Below are positions 51,696-59,501 of a DNA stretch of 59,501 nt, piece by piece; the stretch's first letter is position 1, and the number at the start of each line of letters is the position of its first letter. This DNA comes from Candidatus Cryptobacteroides faecigallinarum (GTDB lineage: Bacteria > Bacteroidota > Bacteroidia > Bacteroidales > UBA932): the NCBI GenBank assembly GCA_017695015.1, contig JADIMD010000045.1, positions 1 to 59,501 on the forward strand. Direction: 5' to 3'. The notes below the pieces were generated by a model, which searched no databases, had not been told where the DNA came from, and worked only from the letters and a program-made list of their open reading frames with translations. The translations under genes were made by a program, and so were the position numbers.

Positions 51696-52844
51696 CTATC
51701 TTGTCCAGCCTTCGGTCCAGTCAGTGGAAGTCTCGAATGCTCCTTTGCCAGGGGTATAATACCTGTCGGTAACCTCAACTGAAGCATTTGCAGTATTTCC
51801 TGCAGAAACGAAGTCATCCTGGTCATATGAAGGAGTCTCGTTCTCGTTCCTGAAATCTCCAGTCATGGTGATGTTGGTCAGCTTTGATGTGTTGTCAGCG
51901 AGAGACTCCTGGGTGTGTGCTGTCTCCACATTGATTGTATGAGACTTGCCGGTGATGACAGCATTGTCGAGGGTTACTTCTGTACCTGCACGGAGTCTGA
52001 CACCGCGTGAATTCTCGGTGCTGTTGTTGCCGATAAGGGTCACATAGCTGAGATTAGGATGTGAGAACGGTTCAGCCACCACGTTGTCACCGTTGTTGTC
52101 GCACTCCATCAGGCAGTCGCATGTAGGGTCACCCTGGTAAGCCACGAGATGATGGGCGGTACCGTTCCAGCCCTCTGTCCAGTCGAATGAGTCGTCGGTG
52201 CAGTTCACCACTACGCAATGGTCTACATTCACAGAGCCACCGAAGAACTCGATTCCGTCATCAGAGCCCACATAGGTCTGTACATATGAGATTGTAGTGC
52301 CTGAGCCTACTCCATAGAGGGAAATACCGTTGGACTCGTGCTCCTCATCGAATGCATATCCGGTGTATTCGAGCCTTACATATTTGAGGATACCGGAATT
52401 GTCATCGTCATCGTTGCCACCATATGGAGCGTTACCGATTTCTGACATTCCGCCATTGGCGCCGAGGTTGGTGTGAGCCTTTCCGCAGATATGCAGACCG
52501 CCCCATGCACCTTCAGCCTCTTTCTCGGCTGTCATCACGATAGGGTTCTCGGCTGTTCCCTGAGCATCTATCTTTGCTCCCTGCTCGATAAGGATATAGA
52601 TAACTTCTCCGTTATTTCTTGCCACGAGGCGTGCTCCCTCCTTGATAGTCAAGGTTGCAGGGGCTTTGACCTGAAGACTTCCTGAAAGGTAATAGGTCTG
52701 GTTTGCTTCAAGAACCATGTCTTCAGTGACAGTTCCTGAAAGACCTTCTTCCTCAGGTGTCGTGTTGTCTTTGTTGCAGGCTGTGAGAGCCAGAGCAAAA
52801 CATGCCGTCATCAGAATTGACGAAAAATAATTGAATCTTTTCAT
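51696..52844 (-). CDS. Beta-helix lipoprotein paired with a TonB receptor
   Basis: 382 residues. Lipobox L-T-A-C with Cys23, then an acidic linker (NKDNTTPEEEGLSG). The rest reads as a right-handed parallel beta-helix with turns such as LTIKEGARLVARNNGEVIYI, IDAQGTAENPIVMTAEKEAE and ISYVQTYVGSDDGIEFFGGS, and Asp-rich loops (GGNDDDDNSG) that could bind calcium. It has a C-D-C-L-M-E-C-D-N-N-G loop. No enzyme motif is seen. It follows the TonB receptor by 31 bases and probably caps or feeds it at the cell surface; this is by analogy with other lipoprotein-receptor pairs. Confidence 0.75.
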   Translation of the reverse strand: MKRFNYFSSILMTACFALALTACNKDNTTPEEEGLSGTVTEDMVLEANQTYYLSGSLQVKAPATLTIKEGARLVARNNGEVIYILIEQGAKIDAQGTAENPIVMTAEKEAEGAWGGLHICGKAHTNLGANGGMSEIGNAPYGGNDDDDNSGILKYVRLEYTGYAFDEEHESNGISLYGVGSGTTISYVQTYVGSDDGIEFFGGSVNVDHCVVVNCTDDSFDWTEGWNGTAHHLVAYQGDPTCDCLMECDNNGDNVVAEPFSHPNLSYVTLIGNNSTENSRGVRLRAGTEVTLDNAVITGKSHTINVETAHTQESLADNTSKLTNITMTGDFRNENETPSYDQDDFVSAGNTANASVEVTDRYYTPGKGAFETSTDWTEGWTR

Positions 52845-52875
52845 AAAATTGTTTATTAAAAGGTTATTATTGATT

Positions 52876-55659
52876 TTACAAAGTATAGTTTATCCCCACT
52901 TCGAACCCTGGTCCCACATGCCATGCCTCAACATCCACAGTCCTTCCCGCATTAGGGATATCCTGACGGTAGCGTGCAGTCTGGTCAAGGATGTTCTTGA
53001 ACCCGAGGCTCACCGACCACTGTCTGTGGAATCTGTACGAAGCGTTGAAATCGAGCGTATGGAAAGGCATCTGCTTCACATCTCCCAGTCCCATTATACC
53101 CACTGAATGGATACGGGGTCCCTGGAGATTGTAGAGGAGGGCAAGACTCAGTTCCTTGTTTTCATCGAATTTGGGATTATAGGTGATATCCACATTCACG
53201 ATGTAAGGAGATGCCCCCTGAAGCGGTCTCTGCATATTGGTGTACGAACCTGCAGGCAGCTTCACATTGGTGTACATGAACGAGCCGTTTGCACTTACGG
53301 TCAGGTCCTTGACAATCTGCTTGCGCAACTCTATCTCGATTCCTGCGGCGATTCCGCTCTCGGCATTGTTGAAAGAGTGCTCTACTGCACCTCCCGAAAG
53401 CCTCTGTATCCTCTCAATAGGATTGTCAAGATATTTATAATAGGCCGTAATTGCCGCCATATCGGTGGAATTCTCCCTGAAATACTCGTACTTGAGGTCG
53501 AAATTGTAGTTGTAACCGTTCTGCAGATTTTCATTACCCCTTATCTGAGCTCCTCCGAATGTCTCCTCGTAAAGGAAAGGGGCCATCTCCACAAACGAAG
53601 GTCTGGTGATAGTCCTCGAAAGCGACATCCTGAAGGCATGCTGGCTGTTGATGGAATACTTCAGGTTGACGGCAGGGAACAGGTCGAAGGCATCTATGTT
53701 CCTGATTTCATCCGTACTGTAGTCCGTCGTATATGCAACACTCTGACGGCTCGCCTCTAAACGCAGTCCTGCATTCAGGAACCAGTGCTCCGAGAACTGC
53801 AGATCACCCTCGACATATGCCGCAGCAATGGCATTGAAGGCATCGTAATGATTCCTCTTCTGCTTATTCCTGTCCACGCTTATCAGTCCGCTGCTGATGG
53901 CGTCGAACCCGAGATACCGGTCCAGATCCCATGTGTCCGTAATCACATCATTGATATCATCCACATCATAGTAGAACCTTGTGACATCGAATTTCCTGGT
54001 CTTGTATTTCGCTGTGACACCGAATTTCAGAGAATAGTTGTCGTTGAACACATGGGTATTCTTCTCGGATACCACAAATTCGTTCTCGTCCAGCTTTCCG
54101 AAATACCTCTGCGTCTCCTGGGCATTGAGCTTGAAGAAATTGAGGTCACCCTGGGAATTCCTGCGGAACATCACCTGGCGGCGGTCAGGCTCATCGCTCG
54201 AAGTGAAGCTTGCCGATGCTCCCCAGTCGAATAGCCAGTTGTGATCATCGTTTTCATGATGTCCCGTCAGCTGATAGTTCTGAAGAGTATAATAATGGGT
54301 TATGAAATTATGCCCTGTCAGATCATAGGACTCGAAATAATCCATTCCCTGCCTGTCCAGGAAAGAATTCTCCGCATTTCTGGCAAAGAATGCCGTGAGA
54401 CTGATGCTGTCGCTCTCCCTTAGAGTCTGTTCGAGATTGAGCAGACCTGCAATATCCAGTTTTCTCTTATAGCTGCTGTAGTTGTATTCAGTAAGGAGAT
54501 TTCCCGAAGAGCTGGCTTCATAGGTACGGTAGAATGCATCCTTCACCGTTTCATCCCCGGACTTGATGCTGAACGAAGCAAGCAGGTTGAGCTTATGGCT
54601 TCCGACATTGAAACTGCGGCCATAGCCGATGTTCCCGTTCAGATCAGGAAGCGCCTTCGTGAAATAGGAATCGAACGAAGTCTCGAATATGTTGTTCTGC
54701 TTCACATACTGGCCGAACTGGTTGTAAGCGATATTGTCGGCAGTGGAATTGATCCTGTAGGTATGGAACAGGGACTTGCTGTCCATTCGCCCGAAATCCT
54801 GGAAAACAGTCCCGAAATAGCCGCCGGAAGAAAATCCCACAGTGAAGAAATTCTCCGAGCCTTCCTTGGTGCTGATATCCACATGCGCACCTGAATAGTC
54901 CGCAAAGGAACTCGCCTCGTAGACCTTGCTGACCGTGATGTTCTGGATAGTCGAGGCAGGGAAAATATCGAGAGGTATCAGCTTGTTGTCAGGGTTAGGA
55001 GAAGCAATCGGAAGTCCGTTGAGGGTAGTGGTGCTGTACCTGTCTCCCAAACCTCTCACTATCAGCTGTCCTGCACTCGCGATGGAAATGCCTGAAAGTT
55101 TCGCCACGCTCTCCTGGGCATTGGAGATACCTTTCACGCTCATCTCCTTGGAACCCATATTCTCGATGGCAAATGCAGAATTGATCCTTTCCTGCTGAAG
55201 AGCCTGAAGCGACTCCAAAGTCTTCCTTGCCGTCACCACAGCATCCTCGATCATCTTCTGGTCAGGCTGCATTGCAATGACATAAGACCCGTCCGCATCC
55301 CGCACCAGTCTCGAATATTCACCCGACTCCGAGCCGTCCTGGACCATCATCGAGATTTCAGATGCTGTGCCGGAGATTGAAACCTTCAGGGAAACATTGA
55401 AGAATCCCACATAAGATGCTACCAGACTGTAGTCCCCGTCCCCGAGAAGCAACTCGCACCTTCCGTCGAGGTCTGTCACGACTCCTGTCGTGGTGCCCTC
55501 AATCAGAATCGCCGCACCGATGAGAGGTTCACCAGAAACGGCATCCTTTACAGTTGCCTTGAATACCGAATCGCCTTCATAGGCTGAAGTGGCGCCAAGT
55601 TCGCCTGCCGAACTTAAAACAACAATAAGAAGCGCCGCAAAAATCTTTACCTTTTTCAT
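52876..55659 (-). CDS. TonB-dependent receptor
   Basis: 927 residues: signal peptide (IFAALLIVVLSSAGELGATS), carboxypeptidase-regulatory-like domain (about 33-115), plug domain (about 150-275 with GLGDRYSTTTLNGLPIASPN) and a barrel ending in FEVGINYTL. Imports a ligand across the outer membrane with TonB energy. The receptor-plus-beta-helix lipoprotein pair differs from the classical SusC/SusD pair. TACTTTTG at 55668-55675 (minus) stands only 9 bases before the ATG, so the mRNA may be nearly leaderless or the box may be fortuitous. GTTA repeats lie further upstream. Confidence 0.88.
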   Translation of the reverse strand: MKKVKIFAALLIVVLSSAGELGATSAYEGDSVFKATVKDAVSGEPLIGAAILIEGTTTGVVTDLDGRCELLLGDGDYSLVASYVGFFNVSLKVSISGTASEISMMVQDGSESGEYSRLVRDADGSYVIAMQPDQKMIEDAVVTARKTLESLQALQQERINSAFAIENMGSKEMSVKGISNAQESVAKLSGISIASAGQLIVRGLGDRYSTTTLNGLPIASPNPDNKLIPLDIFPASTIQNITVSKVYEASSFADYSGAHVDISTKEGSENFFTVGFSSGGYFGTVFQDFGRMDSKSLFHTYRINSTADNIAYNQFGQYVKQNNIFETSFDSYFTKALPDLNGNIGYGRSFNVGSHKLNLLASFSIKSGDETVKDAFYRTYEASSSGNLLTEYNYSSYKRKLDIAGLLNLEQTLRESDSISLTAFFARNAENSFLDRQGMDYFESYDLTGHNFITHYYTLQNYQLTGHHENDDHNWLFDWGASASFTSSDEPDRRQVMFRRNSQGDLNFFKLNAQETQRYFGKLDENEFVVSEKNTHVFNDNYSLKFGVTAKYKTRKFDVTRFYYDVDDINDVITDTWDLDRYLGFDAISSGLISVDRNKQKRNHYDAFNAIAAAYVEGDLQFSEHWFLNAGLRLEASRQSVAYTTDYSTDEIRNIDAFDLFPAVNLKYSINSQHAFRMSLSRTITRPSFVEMAPFLYEETFGGAQIRGNENLQNGYNYNFDLKYEYFRENSTDMAAITAYYKYLDNPIERIQRLSGGAVEHSFNNAESGIAAGIEIELRKQIVKDLTVSANGSFMYTNVKLPAGSYTNMQRPLQGASPYIVNVDITYNPKFDENKELSLALLYNLQGPRIHSVGIMGLGDVKQMPFHTLDFNASYRFHRQWSVSLGFKNILDQTARYRQDIPNAGRTVDVEAWHVGPGFEVGINYTL

Positions 55660-55717
55660 ATCGGCGGCAAAAGTAGGCTCCCGAGGTGAAAGATTTTTTA
55701 AAGCGTCTTTATAATAA

Positions 55718-55762
55718 TGTTACAGCCTGTTAAGGGACGGTTAAATCTTTAATTTATTGTTA
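55718..55762. repeat. Four GTTA repeats upstream of the TonB receptor
   Basis: GTTA occurs at 55719-55722, 55729-55732, 55740-55743 and 55759-55762, spaced 10, 11 and 19 bases apart. On the transcribed (minus) strand they read TAAC, within TTTAACC, TTAACA and TGTAACA. They lie 60-100 bases upstream of the receptor start, a position suited to an activator site. Confidence 0.35.
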
Positions 55763-55765
55763 AAA

Positions 55766-57151
55766 TCAATATAGCCAGTACCGGCAGGACAAGGCCTTGA
55801 AGTCCGCCACATCCTTGTTCCAGTACTGCTCGATATCCGAGACCTTGCAGGACTTGCCGAACTGCGTCCTGATGTATGATGTTCCGCACACCTTGTCAAA
55901 CAGCCCCACACCTGTAGCAGTCTCGAAAGGCTTCTTGTCAGGATAGAGCCTCGTCACGGCCTGCATCACATAGAACTGGATCAATGTGACTGTCGCAGCC
56001 TCGTAATCGGTAAAGAAATACTGTACTCCCTTTACGAGCTGCCCGGCACTGCTGCCCGAGAAAGGCTTGTAATATATTGTCCTGAACTCCACTCCAGGCA
56101 GGCAGTAGCTGTCGAGCTCGGCTTTCAGAGCCTCGGCGTCTATCCATGTCGCACCGAATACACCGAAAGGCAATGTGTATCCTATCCCGATATTGAGATA
56201 ATTGTAAAGTTCGCCACAGATTCCTGCCGCCGAATAATTTATCGCAGACTCGGCAGTAGGGATATTCGGAGAAGGGAGCAGCCACGGAAGGCCTGTGTCG
56301 GCATACAGCATGTCCCTGGTCCAGCCTGTCATCGGAATCACGGTCAGGTTGCAATGCGAAGGCTCCTGACCTCCAGTCTGTCCGCAGTTCAAGCCCTCCT
56401 CGTTGATGAGCCTTGCCAGCTCCCCTACTGTAAGGCCGTATATATAAGGTATCTTGTACTGTCCCACGAACGAGATCAGACCGTCTTCCGCGACACAGCC
56501 TTCAACCTTGAGCCCCCCGAGAGGATTCGGGCGGTCGAGGACCATAACCTCGATTCCGAGCTCCGAACATGCCTCCATCACCAGACCGAGGGTGCTGATG
56601 AAAGTATACGACCTCGCCCCGACATCCTGAATGTCATATACCATCACATCTATCCCCTCCAGCATTTCAGGAGTCGGCTTTCTGGTAGCTCCATAAAGAG
56701 AATATACAGGAAGTCCTGTCGTCTTGTCCACCACATCATGCACTTTACCTCCGGCATAAACATCTCCGCGCACCCCATGCTCGGGACCGAAAAGAGCGAC
56801 AAGCTCAACCCCGTCGGCATTGTAGAGAATATCGATGGTTGAACGCAGATTCCTGTCCACACCGCTCGGATTGGTAACAAGCCCCACGCGTTTCCCCTTC
56901 AAAGGACCGAAATCCATCATCTCCAGCACCTCTATCCCCGGGCGGACCACCTCCGGACATGTCTTTTCCATAAAAACATAAGGAACATACATTGTATCGG
57001 TCATCTGGACCGTATCCCGCACAATGACCAGCACAGTATCTGCAGCATGTTTTTTCCTTTTTTTACGGGGACCGTCAGCCGCATACGAATCCGCGGAAGC
57101 CATCACCAGAATTAGCAGAATGCAGAGGTACAATATCATTCTATTTTTCAT
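55766..57151 (-). CDS. namZ: DUF1343 / NamZ-type exo-N-acetylmuramidase
   Basis: 461 residues with a signal peptide (MILYLCILLILVMASADSYA). The DUF1343 core starts near residue 78 (VGLVTNPSGVDRNLRSTIDI), with the probable catalytic Glu-His in ALFGPEHGVRGD, then MVYDIQDVGARSYTFISTLG and VMVLDRPNPLGG. Characterised NamZ proteins release MurNAc from the non-reducing end of peptidoglycan. It follows the AmpG-like permease by 11 bases. A basic stretch DGPRKKRKKHAAD sits after the signal peptide. The symbol is by family. Confidence 0.88.
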   Translation of the reverse strand: MKNRMILYLCILLILVMASADSYAADGPRKKRKKHAADTVLVIVRDTVQMTDTMYVPYVFMEKTCPEVVRPGIEVLEMMDFGPLKGKRVGLVTNPSGVDRNLRSTIDILYNADGVELVALFGPEHGVRGDVYAGGKVHDVVDKTTGLPVYSLYGATRKPTPEMLEGIDVMVYDIQDVGARSYTFISTLGLVMEACSELGIEVMVLDRPNPLGGLKVEGCVAEDGLISFVGQYKIPYIYGLTVGELARLINEEGLNCGQTGGQEPSHCNLTVIPMTGWTRDMLYADTGLPWLLPSPNIPTAESAINYSAAGICGELYNYLNIGIGYTLPFGVFGATWIDAEALKAELDSYCLPGVEFRTIYYKPFSGSSAGQLVKGVQYFFTDYEAATVTLIQFYVMQAVTRLYPDKKPFETATGVGLFDKVCGTSYIRTQFGKSCKVSDIEQYWNKDVADFKALSCRYWLY

Positions 57152-57162
57152 ATCCTATAAAT

Positions 57163-58530
57163 TCATTTGCTTTTCCCATATTCCGGCTCCACCTTCACAA
57201 ACAGCGTTACCCCTATTGTCGCAAGACAGCACACCGCCACCATCCAGAAGAAACCCACATACCCGAGCCATTCCTGGAGGTAGCCTGCAACCATCCCCGG
57301 CAGCATCATGCTCAACGCCATAAAGGCGGTACAGAGGGAATAATGCGATGTCTTGAACTCTCCGTCGGAGAAATACATCATATAAAGCATGTACGCAGTG
57401 AATCCGAAACCGTATCCGAACTGGTCAAATGCCACACAGAAATTTATCACCCCCAGATTGGAAGGCTGGGCAATGGAAAGATACAGGAAGACCAGACAAG
57501 GCAGGGCAAGGCTGAGAGCCATAGGCCACATCGATTTCCTCAATCCCCATCTCGATGCGGCAATCCCCCCTACAATCCCCCCGAGGGTCAGAGCTATTAC
57601 CCCGACAGTTCCGTACACAATCCCCACAGTCTCTGTCGCAAGTCCGAGACCTCCCCGGGACACGGGATCCAGCAGAAACGGATTCAGCATCTTCACAAGG
57701 AAAGCCTCCGGCAGACGGTACAGCAACATGAACACTACAGCAAGCCAGACACCCTTCTTTCGGAAAAATGTCACGAAAGTCTGTCCGAATTCTCTCATGA
57801 TTTCCTCTGCATGTGCACTTTTCTCCATATCAGAGCCATGCACGGCCGACCTCACAGGAGAATCCGCAGCCGGCTTGGGAAGAGAAAAAATATGATAGAC
57901 GGTGATGGAGGCAAACAGCACCGCGCAAATCAGCATGGTCACCGACCAGGCAAGGGAGATATTCCCGAATTTCGTTTCGAGCAAACCTGCCACGACCACC
58001 AGCACGCCCTGTCCGAAAACTGAAGAAAGCCTGTAGAAAGTGCTCCGGATGCCCACGAAAAACGACTGTTCCCCATGGTCAAGTGCAAGCATATAGAATC
58101 CGTCAGCGGCTATGTCATGGGTCGCCGAGGCCAATGCCGTAATCCAGAAAATGACAAGGGTCAATGAAAAAAGCGATACAGGAGTGCCTGAAACAGCTTC
58201 TCCTGAAGATTCTCCGGCGATGGAAATGGACGCCGGGTCAGGAAGTGAAAATGCAACAACTGCAAATGCGGCAGACATTATGACCTGCATGGAGACCACC
58301 CACCATCTCTTGGTACGTATTATATCCACGAACGGGGACCACAGCGGCTTGATCACCCACGGCAGATACAGCAACCCCGTATACATGGCTATATCTCCGT
58401 TCCCCATGCCGAGTTTCTTGAACATGATCACGGAAATCACATTTACAATGAAATACGGAATACCTTCGGCAAAATACAGCGTAGGCACCCATAGCCACGG
58501 GGATCGTTTTATGTCACTGTTCCTCTTCAT
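57163..58530 (-). CDS. AmpG-like muropeptide permease (MFS)
   Basis: 455 residues, 12 membrane segments. N-terminal PWLWVPTLYFAEGIPYFIVN and YTGLLYLPWVIKPLWSPFVD are the hallmarks of AmpG-type MFS carriers. Imports anhydro-muropeptides or related sugars into the cytoplasm for recycling. It is between the SpoIID-like gene and namZ on one strand, which supports a peptidoglycan-salvage function. Confidence 0.85.
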   Translation of the reverse strand: MKRNSDIKRSPWLWVPTLYFAEGIPYFIVNVISVIMFKKLGMGNGDIAMYTGLLYLPWVIKPLWSPFVDIIRTKRWWVVSMQVIMSAAFAVVAFSLPDPASISIAGESSGEAVSGTPVSLFSLTLVIFWITALASATHDIAADGFYMLALDHGEQSFFVGIRSTFYRLSSVFGQGVLVVVAGLLETKFGNISLAWSVTMLICAVLFASITVYHIFSLPKPAADSPVRSAVHGSDMEKSAHAEEIMREFGQTFVTFFRKKGVWLAVVFMLLYRLPEAFLVKMLNPFLLDPVSRGGLGLATETVGIVYGTVGVIALTLGGIVGGIAASRWGLRKSMWPMALSLALPCLVFLYLSIAQPSNLGVINFCVAFDQFGYGFGFTAYMLYMMYFSDGEFKTSHYSLCTAFMALSMMLPGMVAGYLQEWLGYVGFFWMVAVCCLATIGVTLFVKVEPEYGKSK

Positions 58531-58549
58531 ATTTCCATTCTTCTTTCAT

Positions 58550-58626
58550 GTCATTCTGAGCGTCAGCGAAGAATCCGGGTCTTCTTTCAATCTGTCACCC
58601 AGATCCTTCACTTCGTTCAGGATGAC
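58550..58626. repeat. Inverted pair of REP-like units between AmpG-like and SpoIID-like genes
   Basis: GTCATTCTGAGCGTCAGCGA then AGAATCC (58550-58576) faces an inverted unit GATCCTTCACTTCGTTCAGG then ATGAC (58602-58626). Together they can form a long imperfect hairpin with a 25-base loop. Same family as the repeats at 12619-12645 and 42372-42401. Confidence 0.8.
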
Positions 58627-58634
58627 AGGAGAAT

Positions 58635-59501
58635 TCACTTCGTCTCCAAAGATAACTGACCACAGACAGTTCCAGGGTAATAGTGCTCCAGAATCCGTCT
58701 GTAGCTGTAGCCCTCTGACGCCATCACAGCAGCTCCAATCTGGCACAGCCCCACTCCATGTCCCCAGCCCCGTCCATGCAGGACCACTTCAGACCAATCT
58801 CCCGACTCGCTCTTACCACCATCATAAGAACCGTTGCTTCCTGTTGCAACAACATTCCCGTCAGCGTCCAGATACTCCACCTCGAAGGCAGAACTTTTGA
58901 GATGCGACTCCGAAAGCACCCTCCTGATTTCCAGCTCTTTCCCTATGACAAGTTCCATTTTGGAACCAATGATCCCCAATTTCCATATCCTTCCCGACTC
59001 ACCCCTCTCCACAGGGACCAATGCATTCACCAGCCCCACATCGACACCCGAGCGGCGGCAGACGATGGCCGAAAGTTCCTTCCTTCCATATCTCACCTCC
59101 CATCTGTAGAAATCATCTGTCGCAAGGTCATAATCATTCAGGACCTGCGAAAGCACCTTCGCATCGGAAGTGCAGCAGAACGGCCTCTTCCCTGCCTCAT
59201 GCCCCGGCGTATCAGGCAATGCAGGAAGATAATTATAATCCTTGTCCTCCCAGCAGACAGAGAACTTCTCGGTAACTCCTCCGCAGCATTCGGAAAACCT
59301 GGCGTCGCAAATCTCCATGACAGATTCCTCACTAAGTCCGTCCTTCTGCCTGCATGACATCAGCACTTCACCCCAAGTCAGGTCCACAGCATCACGCACA
59401 GTCTTTCCGACAGCCCTTGTCAGCCCCTGATAACGCTGGCAATGGTCATCCGCACACACATCATAGCCGATATGGTCTGTATGGTCATACCACCTTATGA
59501 C
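58635..59501 (-). CDS. SpoIID/LytB-domain protein, cut by the window edge
   Basis: The reading frame runs off the right edge; the codons beyond the GTG at 59459 read on as YDHTDHIGYDVCADDHCQRY, so the N-terminus is missing. About 288 residues are visible. SpoIID landmarks: VCADDHCQRYQG, FSECCGGVTEK, and the C-terminal block GRGWGHGVGLCQIGAAVMAS, GYSYRRILEHYYPGT. SpoIID cleaves denuded peptidoglycan glycan as a lytic transglycosylase. The next gene downstream is the AmpG-like permease, then namZ. Confidence 0.9.
   Translation of the reverse strand, partial: VIRWYDHTDHIGYDVCADDHCQRYQGLTRAVGKTVRDAVDLTWGEVLMSCRQKDGLSEESVMEICDARFSECCGGVTEKFSVCWEDKDYNYLPALPDTPGHEAGKRPFCCTSDAKVLSQVLNDYDLATDDFYRWEVRYGRKELSAIVCRRSGVDVGLVNALVPVERGESGRIWKLGIIGSKMELVIGKELEIRRVLSESHLKSSAFEVEYLDADGNVVATGSNGSYDGGKSESGDWSEVVLHGRGWGHGVGLCQIGAAVMASEGYSYRRILEHYYPGTVCGQLSLETK

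Noticed and set aside
55718..55762. Calling the GTTA repeats a Pho box.
   Set aside because: I have no reliable Bacteroidales consensus for it; kept as unnamed repeats.
1..59501. CRISPR arrays, tRNA or rRNA genes, insertion sequences, integrases or phage genes.
   Set aside because: None seen on either strand by reading; the repeats present are REP-like only.

Overview
The window is a stretch of chromosome from a member of the Bacteroidota, most probably order Bacteroidales. The evidence is: promoters of the form TTG-N19/20-TAnnTTTG instead of E. coli-type boxes; few Shine-Dalgarno sequences; an arginine operon with a B. fragilis-type ArgF' carrying Pro90; S46 dipeptidyl-peptidase, NamZ (DUF1343), DUF3737 and carboxypeptidase-regulatory-like TonB receptors; and a tiny AURKAIP1/COX24-like basic protein next to HU. 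I cannot fix the family or genus. I see no rRNA, tRNA, CRISPR array, insertion sequence or prophage. The only repeats are a dispersed REP-like palindrome family at three loci.

Layout. 0.2-5 kb: an OprO/P-type porin, a two-domain lamin-tail lipoprotein and a secreted metallophosphatase, then a convergent DUF3737 protein. 5-8.3 kb: a DJ-1/PfpI protein behind a leader that ends in a terminator-like hairpin, a convergent low-molecular-weight phosphatase and alanine racemase pair, a YugP-like membrane zinc peptidase and a small basic protein. 8.3-17 kb: the arginine operon GNAT-argG-argC-argD-argF'-argB-argE-argH, preceded by a 270-base structured leader that encodes an arginine-rich leader peptide. 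This is the most interesting item in the window. 17-23 kb: an EamA permease, methylglyoxal synthase, RNase G, a 30-residue basic protein, HU and Lon. Lon is followed within 10 bases by a TolC-MacA-MacB type exporter (23.3-28 kb). 28-33 kb: uracil-DNA glycosylase (with a leader that can form two exclusive hairpins), coaD, a two-CXXC secreted protein and an Asp/Glu-type S46 dipeptidyl-peptidase. 33-38.6 kb: lnt, and a LysE-DUF362 ferredoxin-PASTA-RluA run. 38.6-48.9 kb: a TonB-like outer-membrane protein, ruvC, serS, rpmA-rplU, glutamine synthetase, class I fumarase and prfB. 48.9-59.5 kb: murI, a SulP anion transporter, a TonB receptor plus beta-helix lipoprotein pair, and a peptidoglycan-salvage set (NamZ, AmpG-like permease, SpoIID-like protein cut by the right edge).

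How the genes fit together. The arginine operon has every step from N-acyl-glutamate to arginine, with Pro90 of ArgF' pointing to N-succinyl rather than N-acetyl intermediates; its first gene, a GNAT enzyme, is a candidate for the missing first step. Cell-wall metabolism recurs: Alr and MurI make D-amino acids, and NamZ, AmpG and SpoIID degrade and recover peptidoglycan. Envelope functions (porin, lipoproteins, Lnt, TonB receptors, exporter) make up much of the rest, among ordinary housekeeping genes.
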